A stretch of 13,309 nt of DNA, from contig JBBRMY010000067.1 of the NCBI GenBank assembly GCA_038230595.1, forward strand, positions 1-13,309, given 5' to 3'. Shown here one piece after another: positions 1-8,000 of the stretch (positions within the stretch are counted from its first letter, which is position 1; the number at the start of each line of letters is the position of its first letter). The position numbers and the translations under genes were made by a program. Under the pieces are notes generated by a model. The model had not been told where the DNA came from, searched no databases, and was given only the letters and a program-made list of their open reading frames with translations. The stretch comes from JBBRMY01 sp038230595 (GTDB lineage: Bacteria > Bacteroidota > Ignavibacteria > Tepidaquicellales > Tepidaquicellaceae).

Positions 1-1
1 A

Positions 2-76
2 TTCAGTCCTGCGATTCAAAATGGTGAGGCTGTAAATTGTTGGGTTACTGTACCATTCAGCTTTACATTGAACTAA
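2..76 (+). CDS. C-terminal end of a TonB-family protein (5' partial)
   Basis: The open frame from base 2 to the TAA at 74-76 reads FSPAIQNGEAVNCWVTVPFS followed by FTLN. The 'PA.QNG..V..WVTVPFSF.L' pattern is what I know as the last beta strands of the TonB C-terminal domain, which in TonB contacts TonB-dependent outer-membrane receptors from the periplasm. Only 24 residues are visible, so it is not possible to tell a true energy-transducing TonB from another secreted protein carrying this domain. The gene runs off the left edge of the window. It is closed by a strong terminator about 25 nt downstream, so it probably belongs to a transcription unit separate from the genes that follow. Confidence 0.75.
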   Translation, partial: FSPAIQNGEAVNCWVTVPFSFTLN

Positions 77-99
77 GATCAGAATAATTCTGCAAAATT

Positions 100-132
100 A
101 AAAAAGCAAATCTGCAAAGATTTGCTTTTTTT
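100..132 (+). terminator. Intrinsic terminator after the TonB-like gene
   Basis: The arms GCAAATC (106-112) and GATTTGC (119-125) are perfect complements around the 6-nt loop TGCAAA. The A-run at 100-105 can pair further with the T-run at 126-131, which also provides the U-tract of a Rho-independent terminator. Because of the A-run and T-run it could work in both directions, but the only gene pointing into it is the TonB-like one. Confidence 0.88.
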
Positions 133-229
133 ATATATAAAACATAGTCTGTAAACTTCTATACCTCGATTTTTACTTATTATTTACTTAATTTAAATAT
201 CATTTATTTTAATGGTACTTTCTCTTATT

Positions 230-261
230 TTGACGTTAGTCTATTAAAGTATATACTTTAA
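230..261 (+). promoter_or_regulatory. Candidate promoter overlapped by an 18-bp palindrome
   Basis: TTGACG at 230-235 and TATACT at 252-257 are separated by 16 bp, a sigma70-like pair about 50 bp before the next start codon. The putative -10 lies inside the perfect palindrome TTAAAGTATATACTTTAA (244-261), which could be an operator or may simply reflect the AT-rich composition. The Bacteroidota-type -7 box (TAnnTTTG) is not clearly matched. The rest of 133-309 is AT-rich with no open frame or other structure I can identify. A separate promoter is expected here because a terminator lies upstream. Confidence 0.45.
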
Positions 262-309
262 AGAACATTTACCGGAATAGAATTCTTTTTAATAATTTTT
301 TAAAATCTA

Positions 310-1116
310 TTGAAAAAACATAGCAGTTTAATAAAAGTATTTTTGCTGGCTGTGATATTAAGTACAGCTTGCAGTAATATTTCATATTCGCAATGGATAC
401 CGGTTAAAGGAAAAGGCGGAGCCATTATAACTTTAAAGTATAGTGAAGCAAATCAAAGATTTGATAGCACAGGTCAGTTGAAATTCCTTCCAAATGATGG
501 TAAGTACACAAACACTGAATTTAATATTTATTATTCAACAGGGTTAAGCGAGAAAGTAGGCGCATATGTGAAATTTGGCTTTGCTAAAAAAACTTTCACA
601 AACACTTTAGTAAATCAATCAAGCTTTGGACTTACAAATCCTTCGATAGGATTAATTTATCAGGTAACGAGTTATCCACTTCCTGTTTCTGGATTTGATA
701 TAGAACTTGTTTTACCATTCTATTTTCCTAGAAATCAGCAGCCATCTCTTGGCAGTGATTACTACGGAATTAATGCTTCGTATCTTATCGGAAACGGAAT
801 GAGGATCTTTAGGATGCCATCATATTATACTGCATTTGTAAAGTACGGATTTACAGGAGATCCTGCAGGCGGAAGCGTATTAAGTCTTGGAGGAACTTTA
901 GGTTCATCTTTTAACAAACGTACAAGCTGGTATGTCAGTGCTGAATATGCAAAGGGATTTGACCCATATGTTTTCTCATCAACAAAAGTTTCAGGAGCTA
1001 TAATTCAAAAATTCGCAAAAAATATAAGTCTTGCATTAGGTACTGAATATGTTGTTGCAGGTAAAAATGTTTTAACAGGACCAAGTATATTTTTAGCTTT
1101 ATATACGAATTATTAA
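310..1116 (+). CDS. Secreted outer-membrane beta-barrel protein, unknown function
   Basis: This 268-residue protein starts with a TTG codon. No in-frame ATG occurs until well into the protein, and only the TTG start gives a proper signal peptide: a basic N-terminus (MKKHSS), a hydrophobic core (VFLLAVILS) and a likely cleavage after SYSQ near residue 28. An LSTAC stretch resembles a lipobox, but the residue at -3 is Ser, so a lipoprotein is less likely. The mature part alternates short polar and aromatic strands with Gly-rich turns and ends in an aromatic strand (LALYTNY), as in outer-membrane barrels. Motifs such as 'YSTGLSEKVGAYVKFGF' and 'GLTNPSIGLIYQV' recall the MetA-pathway-of-phenol-degradation-like barrel family (PF13557), but I cannot confirm membership. 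It lies 27 nt before the glycosyltransferase gene and may share its transcript. The substrate or role is unknown. Confidence 0.8.
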   Translation: MKKHSSLIKVFLLAVILSTACSNISYSQWIPVKGKGGAIITLKYSEANQRFDSTGQLKFLPNDGKYTNTEFNIYYSTGLSEKVGAYVKFGFAKKTFTNTLVNQSSFGLTNPSIGLIYQVTSYPLPVSGFDIELVLPFYFPRNQQPSLGSDYYGINASYLIGNGMRIFRMPSYYTAFVKYGFTGDPAGGSVLSLGGTLGSSFNKRTSWYVSAEYAKGFDPYVFSSTKVSGAIIQKFAKNISLALGTEYVVAGKNVLTGPSIFLALYTNY

Positions 1117-1143
1117 ATGATAATTCGAAACTAATAATCAACA

Positions 1144-2712
1144 ATGGTTGATAAAATAGTTTATACCCAGTCAGACCGGAAAGCGCTTAGATTCGTTATT
1201 CTTGCTACGCTTATCATCGGTCTTATCGCTCAGATAGTTTCATACTATCATGATTATGTTTATGCATATCCTGATTCTATCAGCCGGGCGGATATTGCAA
1301 GAAGATTTTATGATTCTTTAACACCAGGAATCAGCCAGCAGCTTGGAACAGCTTGGCTTCCTATACCTGCTATTGTACTCTTACCCTTTAATTACATCGA
1401 TTATCTGTGGCACACTGGTCTTGGCGGAAGTATTGTTAACCTTGTAAGCTTTGTACTTACAGCATGCTGTATTTTTCTTTCGATCAGACTTATTACAAGT
1501 CACAGACTTTCACAATATCTCGGAACACTTATATTTGTTATAAATCCAAACATACTTTATCTTCAGACGACAGCAATGTCTGAAATATTTTTCCTCATGC
1601 TTATCACAGCAGGTGTTTATTACCTGATGAAATGGAATATTTCAGGAGAAAAGGTTTGGTTTATGTATGCGTCTATTATAATGGCTCTTGCTGTAGGCTC
1701 GCGATATGAAGGATGGACCTATGCAATTGTATGCACAGTTGTTTTTATCTTTCTTATCTGGTCAAAGGACAGATCAAAAGTCTTAAGATATACATTAGTA
1801 TTTATTGCGCCGACAGTTTTATTTGTCGCGTACTGGCTATATCACAACTATACAGTCTATGGAGATCCATTTGCATTTATACGGGGAGAGTTCTCTGCCT
1901 CTGCATGGTTCAGCAAGGGCGGAAGATATACTTCAAAGGATAATATTCCCCTATCAATAATTATTTATGTTAATTCAGTTCTTGGCTTGACCGGAGGATT
2001 AACAATTCTGCTTTCAATATTCGGAGTTGTACTATATGGATTAGTAAATAAACTCAGATTTAACAGCTTTGCTCCGTATATATTTTTATCAATTGCACCG
2101 GTTACAGTTCTACTTTTATATTTGGGAAATATTATTATTGAGCTGCCGAACATTGAGCCTTATGGTTATTACAATGCCCGGTATAGTATATATATAATTC
2201 CGGGAATGGGCTTCTTCATCGGCTATCTTTCTTCAAAGCTGTACGAGTATAAATATTATGGTAATCTTCCATATTACATTGGATACTTTGTTGTTGTTCT
2301 TATTATTCCATTGAGTCTTTATTACAACTGGCCGAAAGGCGCACCTGTAGTTGTTGAAACTGCTTTCTTTAATAATTCACGTCCTGAAATTAACCGTGCT
2401 TCGGAATATCTGAGACAGAATTATGATGGAGGAAATTTATTTTATGACGGAGTAAACTTTGCTTTAAAGCCATATACAAAAATCCCTATTAAGAACAGAG
2501 TTTTCCTTGATACATGGGATATTGGTCCTAAGACTTTAAAAGCTCCGCAGGAACATGCAACGTGGATACTGCTCGATAAAAAAAATCCTTACAATCTTTT
2601 AAAGGATAAAGTACCTGACTATGTTCTTGAAGATTATTATGATTTAGTTTACATAGACAGCGGAATTGAGATCTATAAGCTAAAGCCAGTTCCCCAAATT
2701 ACAAGAAGATAA
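1144..2712 (+). CDS. GT-C-type membrane glycosyltransferase (ArnT/PMT-like)
   Basis: This is a 522-residue polytopic inner-membrane protein with roughly ten hydrophobic segments, followed by a soluble C-terminal domain from about residue 410. A first TM (about residues 16-34) leads into an extracytoplasmic loop holding acidic residues (D44 and D50 in YPDSISRADIARR), where GT-C enzymes carry their catalytic Asp. Further GT-C-like landmarks are 'QQLGTAWLPIPAIVLLPF', 'NPNILYLQTTAMSEIFF' and 'GSRYEGW'. Enzymes of this superfamily take a sugar from a polyprenyl-phosphate donor and transfer it to a lipid or protein on the periplasmic face. Donor and acceptor cannot be read from the sequence. The next two genes encode ArnE/ArnF-like subunits, the first beginning two bases after this stop codon, which supports a lipid-linked-sugar role. 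The sequence is too divergent to call it arnT. Confidence 0.8.
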   Translation: MVDKIVYTQSDRKALRFVILATLIIGLIAQIVSYYHDYVYAYPDSISRADIARRFYDSLTPGISQQLGTAWLPIPAIVLLPFNYIDYLWHTGLGGSIVNLVSFVLTACCIFLSIRLITSHRLSQYLGTLIFVINPNILYLQTTAMSEIFFLMLITAGVYYLMKWNISGEKVWFMYASIIMALAVGSRYEGWTYAIVCTVVFIFLIWSKDRSKVLRYTLVFIAPTVLFVAYWLYHNYTVYGDPFAFIRGEFSASAWFSKGGRYTSKDNIPLSIIIYVNSVLGLTGGLTILLSIFGVVLYGLVNKLRFNSFAPYIFLSIAPVTVLLLYLGNIIIELPNIEPYGYYNARYSIYIIPGMGFFIGYLSSKLYEYKYYGNLPYYIGYFVVVLIIPLSLYYNWPKGAPVVVETAFFNNSRPEINRASEYLRQNYDGGNLFYDGVNFALKPYTKIPIKNRVFLDTWDIGPKTLKAPQEHATWILLDKKNPYNLLKDKVPDYVLEDYYDLVYIDSGIEIYKLKPVPQITRR

Positions 2713-2714
2713 CT

Positions 2715-3089
2715 TTGCCAAAGCAAAGAAAGCCTATCTATTTGGTTGTCTGCTGTTCTATTCTCGGAACAGCAGCTCAGATCCTTTTTAAATTATTTAC
2801 TCTTCACAAAGGCGAAGCAACACTTACCCTACTTCAAACTATAACTGATCCGTTACTTTTACTTGGCTTGATCTCTTATGGATTAAGTTTTGTACTTCTT
2901 ACACTTGCTTTAAAGGATGGGGAGCTTTCTACAATTTATCCCTTCTTAGGATTAACATTTGTTTGGGTAACTATTTTCTCTCCTCTTCTTATTCCAAAAG
3001 AGACTTACAGTTTGATAAAATTTGCAGGAGTAGTTATCATTCTGCTTGGAGTAACTCTGACGGGTATCGGAGGTAACAAGGATGTATAA
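2715..3089 (+). CDS. EamA/SMR-like 4-TM half-transporter, ArnE/ArnF-like, first subunit
   Basis: This 124-residue protein has four predicted membrane segments: about 8-27, 46-66, 72-94 and 104-121. The conserved second half, ALKDGELSTIYPF followed by FVWVTIFS and a C-terminal FAGVVIILLGVTL helix, matches the EamA/SMR fold used by ArnE/ArnF, the two small subunits that flip undecaprenyl-phosphate-aminoarabinose. The start is TTG, two bases after the glycosyltransferase stop, and gives a basic N-terminus (MPKQRK) before TM1. I see no better ATG. It overlaps the next gene by 8 nt and shares clear blocks with it (ALK.G.LS..YPF, VWVTI.S, G.TL), so the two are paralogues and probably form a heterodimer. 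A drug-efflux role typical of other SMR pairs is possible but less likely beside a GT-C enzyme. Confidence 0.75.
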   Translation: MPKQRKPIYLVVCCSILGTAAQILFKLFTLHKGEATLTLLQTITDPLLLLGLISYGLSFVLLTLALKDGELSTIYPFLGLTFVWVTIFSPLLIPKETYSLIKFAGVVIILLGVTLTGIGGNKDV

Positions 3090-3438
3090 GCAAACTGAGT
3101 TCTGTGCAGTCGGACTTGTGATACTAAGTACTTTGCTTAGCTCCATTGCTTCAGTATTTTTAAAATTAGGAACTCGGACTCTTGAATTTAATTTTTCATC
3201 AATAATTCGAAATTATAAAATTGGGCTTGGTATTTTATTTATGATATTCTCTTTAGGAGTTTACATGATGGCACTTAAAGGCGGGCAGTTAAGTGTTCTA
3301 TACCCGTTTGCATCTCTTAGCTATGTCTGGGTTACTATAAATTCAAAATTATTTCTGAAAGAAAAAATAAACACATACAAGCTTTCCGGAATTGGTCTTA
3401 TAATAGTTGGAATTACTCTCATTGCCATCACTTCTTAA
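3082..3438 (+). CDS. EamA/SMR-like 4-TM half-transporter, ArnE/ArnF-like, second subunit
   Basis: This 118-residue protein has four membrane segments (about 8-27, 47-65, 71-90 and 100-117) and the same signature as its upstream partner: MALKGGQLSVLYPF, then YVWVTIN, then LSGIGLIIVGITL. The ATG at 3082 lies inside the last codons of the upstream gene (ATGTATAA overlap), a typical translational-coupling arrangement that favours equal amounts of the two subunits. The charged residues sit mainly in loops 1 and 3 (about 8 Lys/Arg) rather than in the N-terminus, loop 2 and C-terminus (about 2). By the positive-inside rule this suggests an N-out/C-out orientation, opposite to what its partner weakly suggests. 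The cargo is unknown; a polyprenyl-phosphate sugar is inferred from the neighbouring glycosyltransferase. Confidence 0.77.
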   Translation: MYKQTEFCAVGLVILSTLLSSIASVFLKLGTRTLEFNFSSIIRNYKIGLGILFMIFSLGVYMMALKGGQLSVLYPFASLSYVWVTINSKLFLKEKINTYKLSGIGLIIVGITLIAITS

Positions 3439-3529
3439 TACATCACGAACCCGCTTATCTCATAGTTTTAGTTTTCTGCAATATTCCCTATTTCATTGAA
3501 TAAACTTCATATTAACCGTATTTTTAAGG

Positions 3530-4513
3530 ATGAATAATAAGTCTCTTGAAAAGATATTTAAAATAGCATCAAAGAAGAAAATTTATATAATTGGCGATGT
3601 AATTTTAGACCGTTATTTTATCGGAAAAGTTAATCGTATATCTCCGGAAGCACCTGTACAGGTTTTTGATATTGAAGAAACACAGTATAAATTAGGCGGT
3701 GCTGCAAATGTCTGCCTCAATATCAACACACTCGGCTCTAATCCTGTTCTGATAGGAATAATTGGTGATGACAATCATGGATCGGTTCTTGAATCCGTTC
3801 TTGAATCTCAGAATATTCCATTAAAAGGAATTATAAAAGAATCCGACAGAAAAACTTCATGTAAGACAAGAGTTATTGCAGACGCACATCATTTAATCAG
3901 ATTAGACAGCGAAACAAAAAAAGATATTTCAAAGGAATCGGAAAATAAAATTTTAGAGCTTCTTAATGAAAATAAGGATGAGATCGAAGTATTAATACTT
4001 CAGGATTATAACAAAGGAGTATTGACAAAAAAGCTTATTAAGAAAGTTATTGAGTTTGCCAATAAGAATGGAATTAAAGTCTGCACAGATCCAAAGTTCG
4101 AGAATTTCTTTGAATACAACTCTGTCTATCTGTTCAAGCCGAACAAAAAAGAATTTGAAGATGCAGCCGGCAGGAAATTCCGGAATATAGAAGACCTGAT
4201 TTCCAGTGCACACTCTTTAATGAAGAAAATAAACTGCAGGAATCTTTTACTGACGTTAGGAGAGAATGGAATGATGATTTTTGAAAACAAGAATGGAAAG
4301 ATAGTAGAACATTCCATAAAAACCAAAGCAAGAAAAGTTTCAGATGTATCCGGTGCAGGAGATACTGTAATTTCCACAATGGCAGTTTGCATTGCAGGAG
4401 GAGCAAATATTAAAGATGCTGCAATAATGGCGAACCAGGCGGCAGGAATCGTAGTAGAAGAATCAGGGATAGTACCTATCTATAAAAAAAAGCTTTTTGA
4501 GGCAATTAGGTAA
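3530..4513 (+). CDS. rfaE1: D-glycero-beta-D-manno-heptose-7-phosphate kinase (HldE domain I type)
   Basis: This 327-residue cytoplasmic PfkB-family kinase phosphorylates heptose 7-phosphate at C1 to give the 1,7-bisphosphate in the ADP-heptose pathway for LPS core. Diagnostic features are GDVILDRYF near residue 22, the RISPEAPVQVF segment at 36-46, the LGGAANV sugar-binding motif at 55-61, DYNKGVLT in mid-protein, DPKFENF with NKKEF, and the C-terminal anion-hole motif SGAGDT with G275-A276-G277 and catalytic base D278. The length matches the kinase half of E. coli HldE, and the adenylyltransferase half is the separate next gene, overlapping by 17 nt. About 90 nt without a clear terminator or strong promoter separate it from the transporter pair. 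AAGG lies directly against the ATG, too close for a normal Shine-Dalgarno. An A8 run at 4484-4491 sits near the 3' end. Confidence 0.93.
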   Translation: MNNKSLEKIFKIASKKKIYIIGDVILDRYFIGKVNRISPEAPVQVFDIEETQYKLGGAANVCLNINTLGSNPVLIGIIGDDNHGSVLESVLESQNIPLKGIIKESDRKTSCKTRVIADAHHLIRLDSETKKDISKESENKILELLNENKDEIEVLILQDYNKGVLTKKLIKKVIEFANKNGIKVCTDPKFENFFEYNSVYLFKPNKKEFEDAAGRKFRNIEDLISSAHSLMKKINCRNLLLTLGENGMMIFENKNGKIVEHSIKTKARKVSDVSGAGDTVISTMAVCIAGGANIKDAAIMANQAAGIVVEESGIVPIYKKKLFEAIR

Positions 4514-5000
4514 TAAAATAATCGATAAAAATAATATGCCTTATACACTTAAAAATAATCTGTTTCTGATAAAGGATGCTAAAGCTGAAAACAAAAAGAT
4601 AGTTTTTACGAATGGCTGCTTTGATATAATTCACCGGGGTCATGTAACATATCTTATTGAAGCTAAAGCTCAGGGAGATTTTTTAGTTGTTGGAGTGAAC
4701 TCAGATACTTCAGTTTCAAAGCTTAAAGGATCAGGAAGACCTGTTAATAATGAAAATGACAGAGCATATATTCTTAGAAGCTTAAAGCCTGTCGATGCAG
4801 TAATTATTTTTAATGAAGATACACCATATGATCTTATAAGTTCAGTAATTCCTGATGTACTTGTTAAGGGCGGTGACTGGAAAGTTGAAGATATAGTAGG
4901 TTCTGATATAGTACTGAAAAATGGCGGCGATGTAAAAAGCCTGGAGTTTGTTAAGAACTACTCGACAACTTCCCTGCTTGAAAAAATACATTCACTTTGA
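4497..5000 (+). CDS. rfaE2: D-glycero-beta-D-manno-heptose-1-phosphate adenylyltransferase (HldE domain II type)
   Basis: This nucleotidyltransferase of the cytidylyltransferase-like superfamily joins ATP to heptose 1-phosphate to form ADP-heptose. Visible signatures are KIVFTNGCFD, the HxGH nucleotide-binding motif H46-R-G-H49, VVGVNSDTSVSKLKG, GRPVN with a downstream Arg, DVLVKGGDW, and the terminal YSTTSLLEKI in the position of the family's ISTTS motif. The start given is TTG at 4497, inside the kinase gene. It retains the NKII segment that family members usually have about 25 residues before the VFTNG motif. An in-frame ATG at 4536 (residue 14) is the alternative start and would give 154 residues. 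The phosphatase, epimerase and isomerase of the pathway are not in this window. Confidence 0.92.
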   Translation: MRQLGNKIIDKNNMPYTLKNNLFLIKDAKAENKKIVFTNGCFDIIHRGHVTYLIEAKAQGDFLVVGVNSDTSVSKLKGSGRPVNNENDRAYILRSLKPVDAVIIFNEDTPYDLISSVIPDVLVKGGDWKVEDIVGSDIVLKNGGDVKSLEFVKNYSTTSLLEKIHSL

Positions 5001-5012
5001 TAGTGTCCGGAT

Positions 5013-8000
5013 ATGAACGATGAGAATATAAATAATGATGATAATATACCTCCGGGTAAGAATTCACCGGCAAATACGGGAAATATTCGCGGCAATAAAA
5101 AACAACATTTAAGATCTGAACCCAATCCTGTTGAACAGCCAAATAATTTAAATCCTGATCCGCCCCTTCAGCCAAAAAATAAACGAACCTTTCGTCAAAA
5201 AACTTTAAGATTTTCTTTTTATTCTCTTCTTACTTTTATTATCCTTTTAATATGCATACTGATATTTGTTCAGACATCATACTTTAAGAATTGGGCTCTG
5301 CATTTCGCTGTAGATAAAGTAAATACAGGTCTAGTAGACAGAGATTCAAGGTTATATATTGAATCGATTGAAGGCAATATAATCAGCGGCTTTAAGCTGC
5401 ATGATGTCAGCCTGCGAGTTAAAAAAGATACACTTGTAAAGGTAAATGTTATTGATGCTGCTTTTGACCTCTTCGGAATTCTAAACAAAAATATTTATAT
5501 TTCTAAATTTCAGCTTTATTCTCCTCAGATCAATTTTGCAAAGATAAAAGATAAGAACGACTCACTCGTCTGGAATTATGCTTATGTTCTGGGACCTACT
5601 ATCAAAGACCCGGCAGATACACTTGTAAAGAAGTTTGACTGGAAGATCACACTTGATAAATTTGAATTAATACAAGCTAATTTCAGAATGATACAGGATC
5701 GTGATCTTAATATTCCCGTAGATCAGATCCCAATTGCAGTTTCAGATACTTTCAATACTACAAATCTTTATTTAAAGCATCTGAATCTTGAACTTGCTGC
5801 AAGATACATTGAAGAGTACCAGACAATTGAAATAAAGAAGCTGAACTTCGAAACTAATTCCACCTTCAGATTAAAAAATCTTTCTTTTCAAGCAAAAGTA
5901 AACAGGAACAAGGACACAAGAATTTCAAACTTATCCTTTGCTTCCGACCGCACTGCCTTTACGATAAAAACTCTTTACATGGATAAGCTTGATCCACTTG
6001 AGCGGAAAGTTATATATGAGGAATTCAGGAACAATAATATTGAACTAGAGCTGAAGACAGATAAATTTGATTTTAAAGACCTCATTTATTTTCTTCCCGG
6101 AATTGATTTTCTTAATGGCAGAGTATATCTCGATCTGAAAGCTAAAGGTACTTATGGAAATATTGACATTGAGAGATTGATCTTAAAAACTGACAGATCT
6201 TATTATAATCTTGCTGGGAAAGTAAAAGGATTGCATGAACCCGGAGACAGTCTTTATATGGATATTGTGAGCAATGGATCTGTATTAGACGGTGGAGATA
6301 CCAGAGATATTATTCCGGGACTGCATGTACCGGATTATTCTTACATTGGACCGGTCAATGCCGACTTTCATTATATAGGTTATCCGAAAAGATTTGATGC
6401 AGATGTTAATATAAGAAGCAGAGTTGGAAATGTAAGCGGTAAAGCATTCATGGATCTGGAACCAAGAGATATATTTTACAAAGGAGATATCAGAACTTCG
6501 AACGTTAATCTTGGAAGGATCTTCAAGGACCCGGTTCTTGAAAGTAGTATTACAGGGACTTTTAATATAAATGCAAATGGAACAGATTATAAAAGAATGC
6601 GTGCTAAGATAATTTATGAGATCTCAAACACAAAGTTCCTCAAGCAGAATATAACACGTTCAGGCGGAATAGTTGAAATGAATAATGGAAGCGCAAATGT
6701 TGATGTGAATTACACTACTAACTATATGGATTCAAAAATCCAGGGGAAGATCGGTTTCCGGGATCTGAAAAATCTCACTTATGATATTAAAGGAAATGCC
6801 GGCAGGCTGAATATTGCAGGACTGACAGGTGATGCTTCACAATCCAGCAACCTGAACTTTACATATGAAATTAAAGGCAGCGGAACTTCTTTATCAAATC
6901 TGAACGGAGACGTCAAACTTAATTTTCAGCCTTCCGAATATGGGAAATACCAGATCCCATTAACAACACTATCAGGTTATATTCATAAAAATTCTGATTC
7001 TACTGATATAAACTTAAGCTCCCCTTTTCTTGATATAAGGGCAAATGGTAAATATACATTTTCTGATATACCTACTCTGATCAGTAATAATATTTCAGGA
7101 ATTAAAGAGCATATTGCTTCAATAATAAAAAATGATTCACTTAGTAATGATCCTGTGATAACGGTAAAAATAGCTTCAGGATTCAGATCCGGAAATAATG
7201 CAAGCTTTGCTTATGATATTAATATAAAAGATTTTACTCCCCTCGCAAATTTAGTTAAAGTTGACAAAATAAACTTCACTGCTAAATTAAAAGGTGAAGT
7301 CGTAAATGAGAAAAATCTTTTTTCTGTTAAGCTGGATACAGGAATTGTACAAAAATTCTTTTATGGCGAGTTAAAGGATACAACTTTTTATACAAAAAGA
7401 GTTAATCTAAGCGGTATTTTAGAGAACAGGCCGGATACTGGCGGAAATGATAATTATATCGGAAAGGTCGATCTTAAAGCAATAGCATTAAATGTATCGG
7501 GACAAAAATTTGACAGCCTAACATTCGAAGCAAATGGAGGGAAAAATGATAATAAGTTCACAGCTTATGTAGTGCTTGATTCAAATCAAAAAGTATTTAC
7601 AACTGCCAAAACACTTTTTTATAATGATAGCACGGTATTTGTATTTGATACTTTAGGATTAAAATATAAGGATTATACATTGCAGGATGCTGATAGTCTC
7701 GTGCTTGCATATATCACAAGCCCCGGAGATAATTATATTAATTTTGAAAGATTCAGAGTTACGGAATTTTCACAGCGGATAAATATTAATGGAAAATATT
7801 CTTTAAATAATTCCAGTGACCTTACAGTTTCGCTTAACAATATAGATCTTCATAGGTTACAGTTAAGGCAGAATCCTGATATTGAAGTAGATGAAGCTAT
7901 CTTAGGAAATATCAGAAGGCTTGCAATCACTTATAAAGGAACATTGGACGATCCTGATCTTCACCTTGAAGCAAACTCTGATATTTTAAGGGTAGCAAAT

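Noticed and set aside
310..400. Lipoprotein signal (LSTAC) in the barrel protein
   Set aside because: The -3 position relative to Cys is Ser instead of Leu/Val/Ile, and the mature sequence looks like an integral barrel. A type I signal peptidase site after SYSQ fits better.
3496..3526. TTG and TATTTTTA before rfaE1 as a promoter of the Bacteroidota type
   Set aside because: The -7-like box is four bases from the ATG and would give a start point inside the gene. The G of the consensus is also missing.
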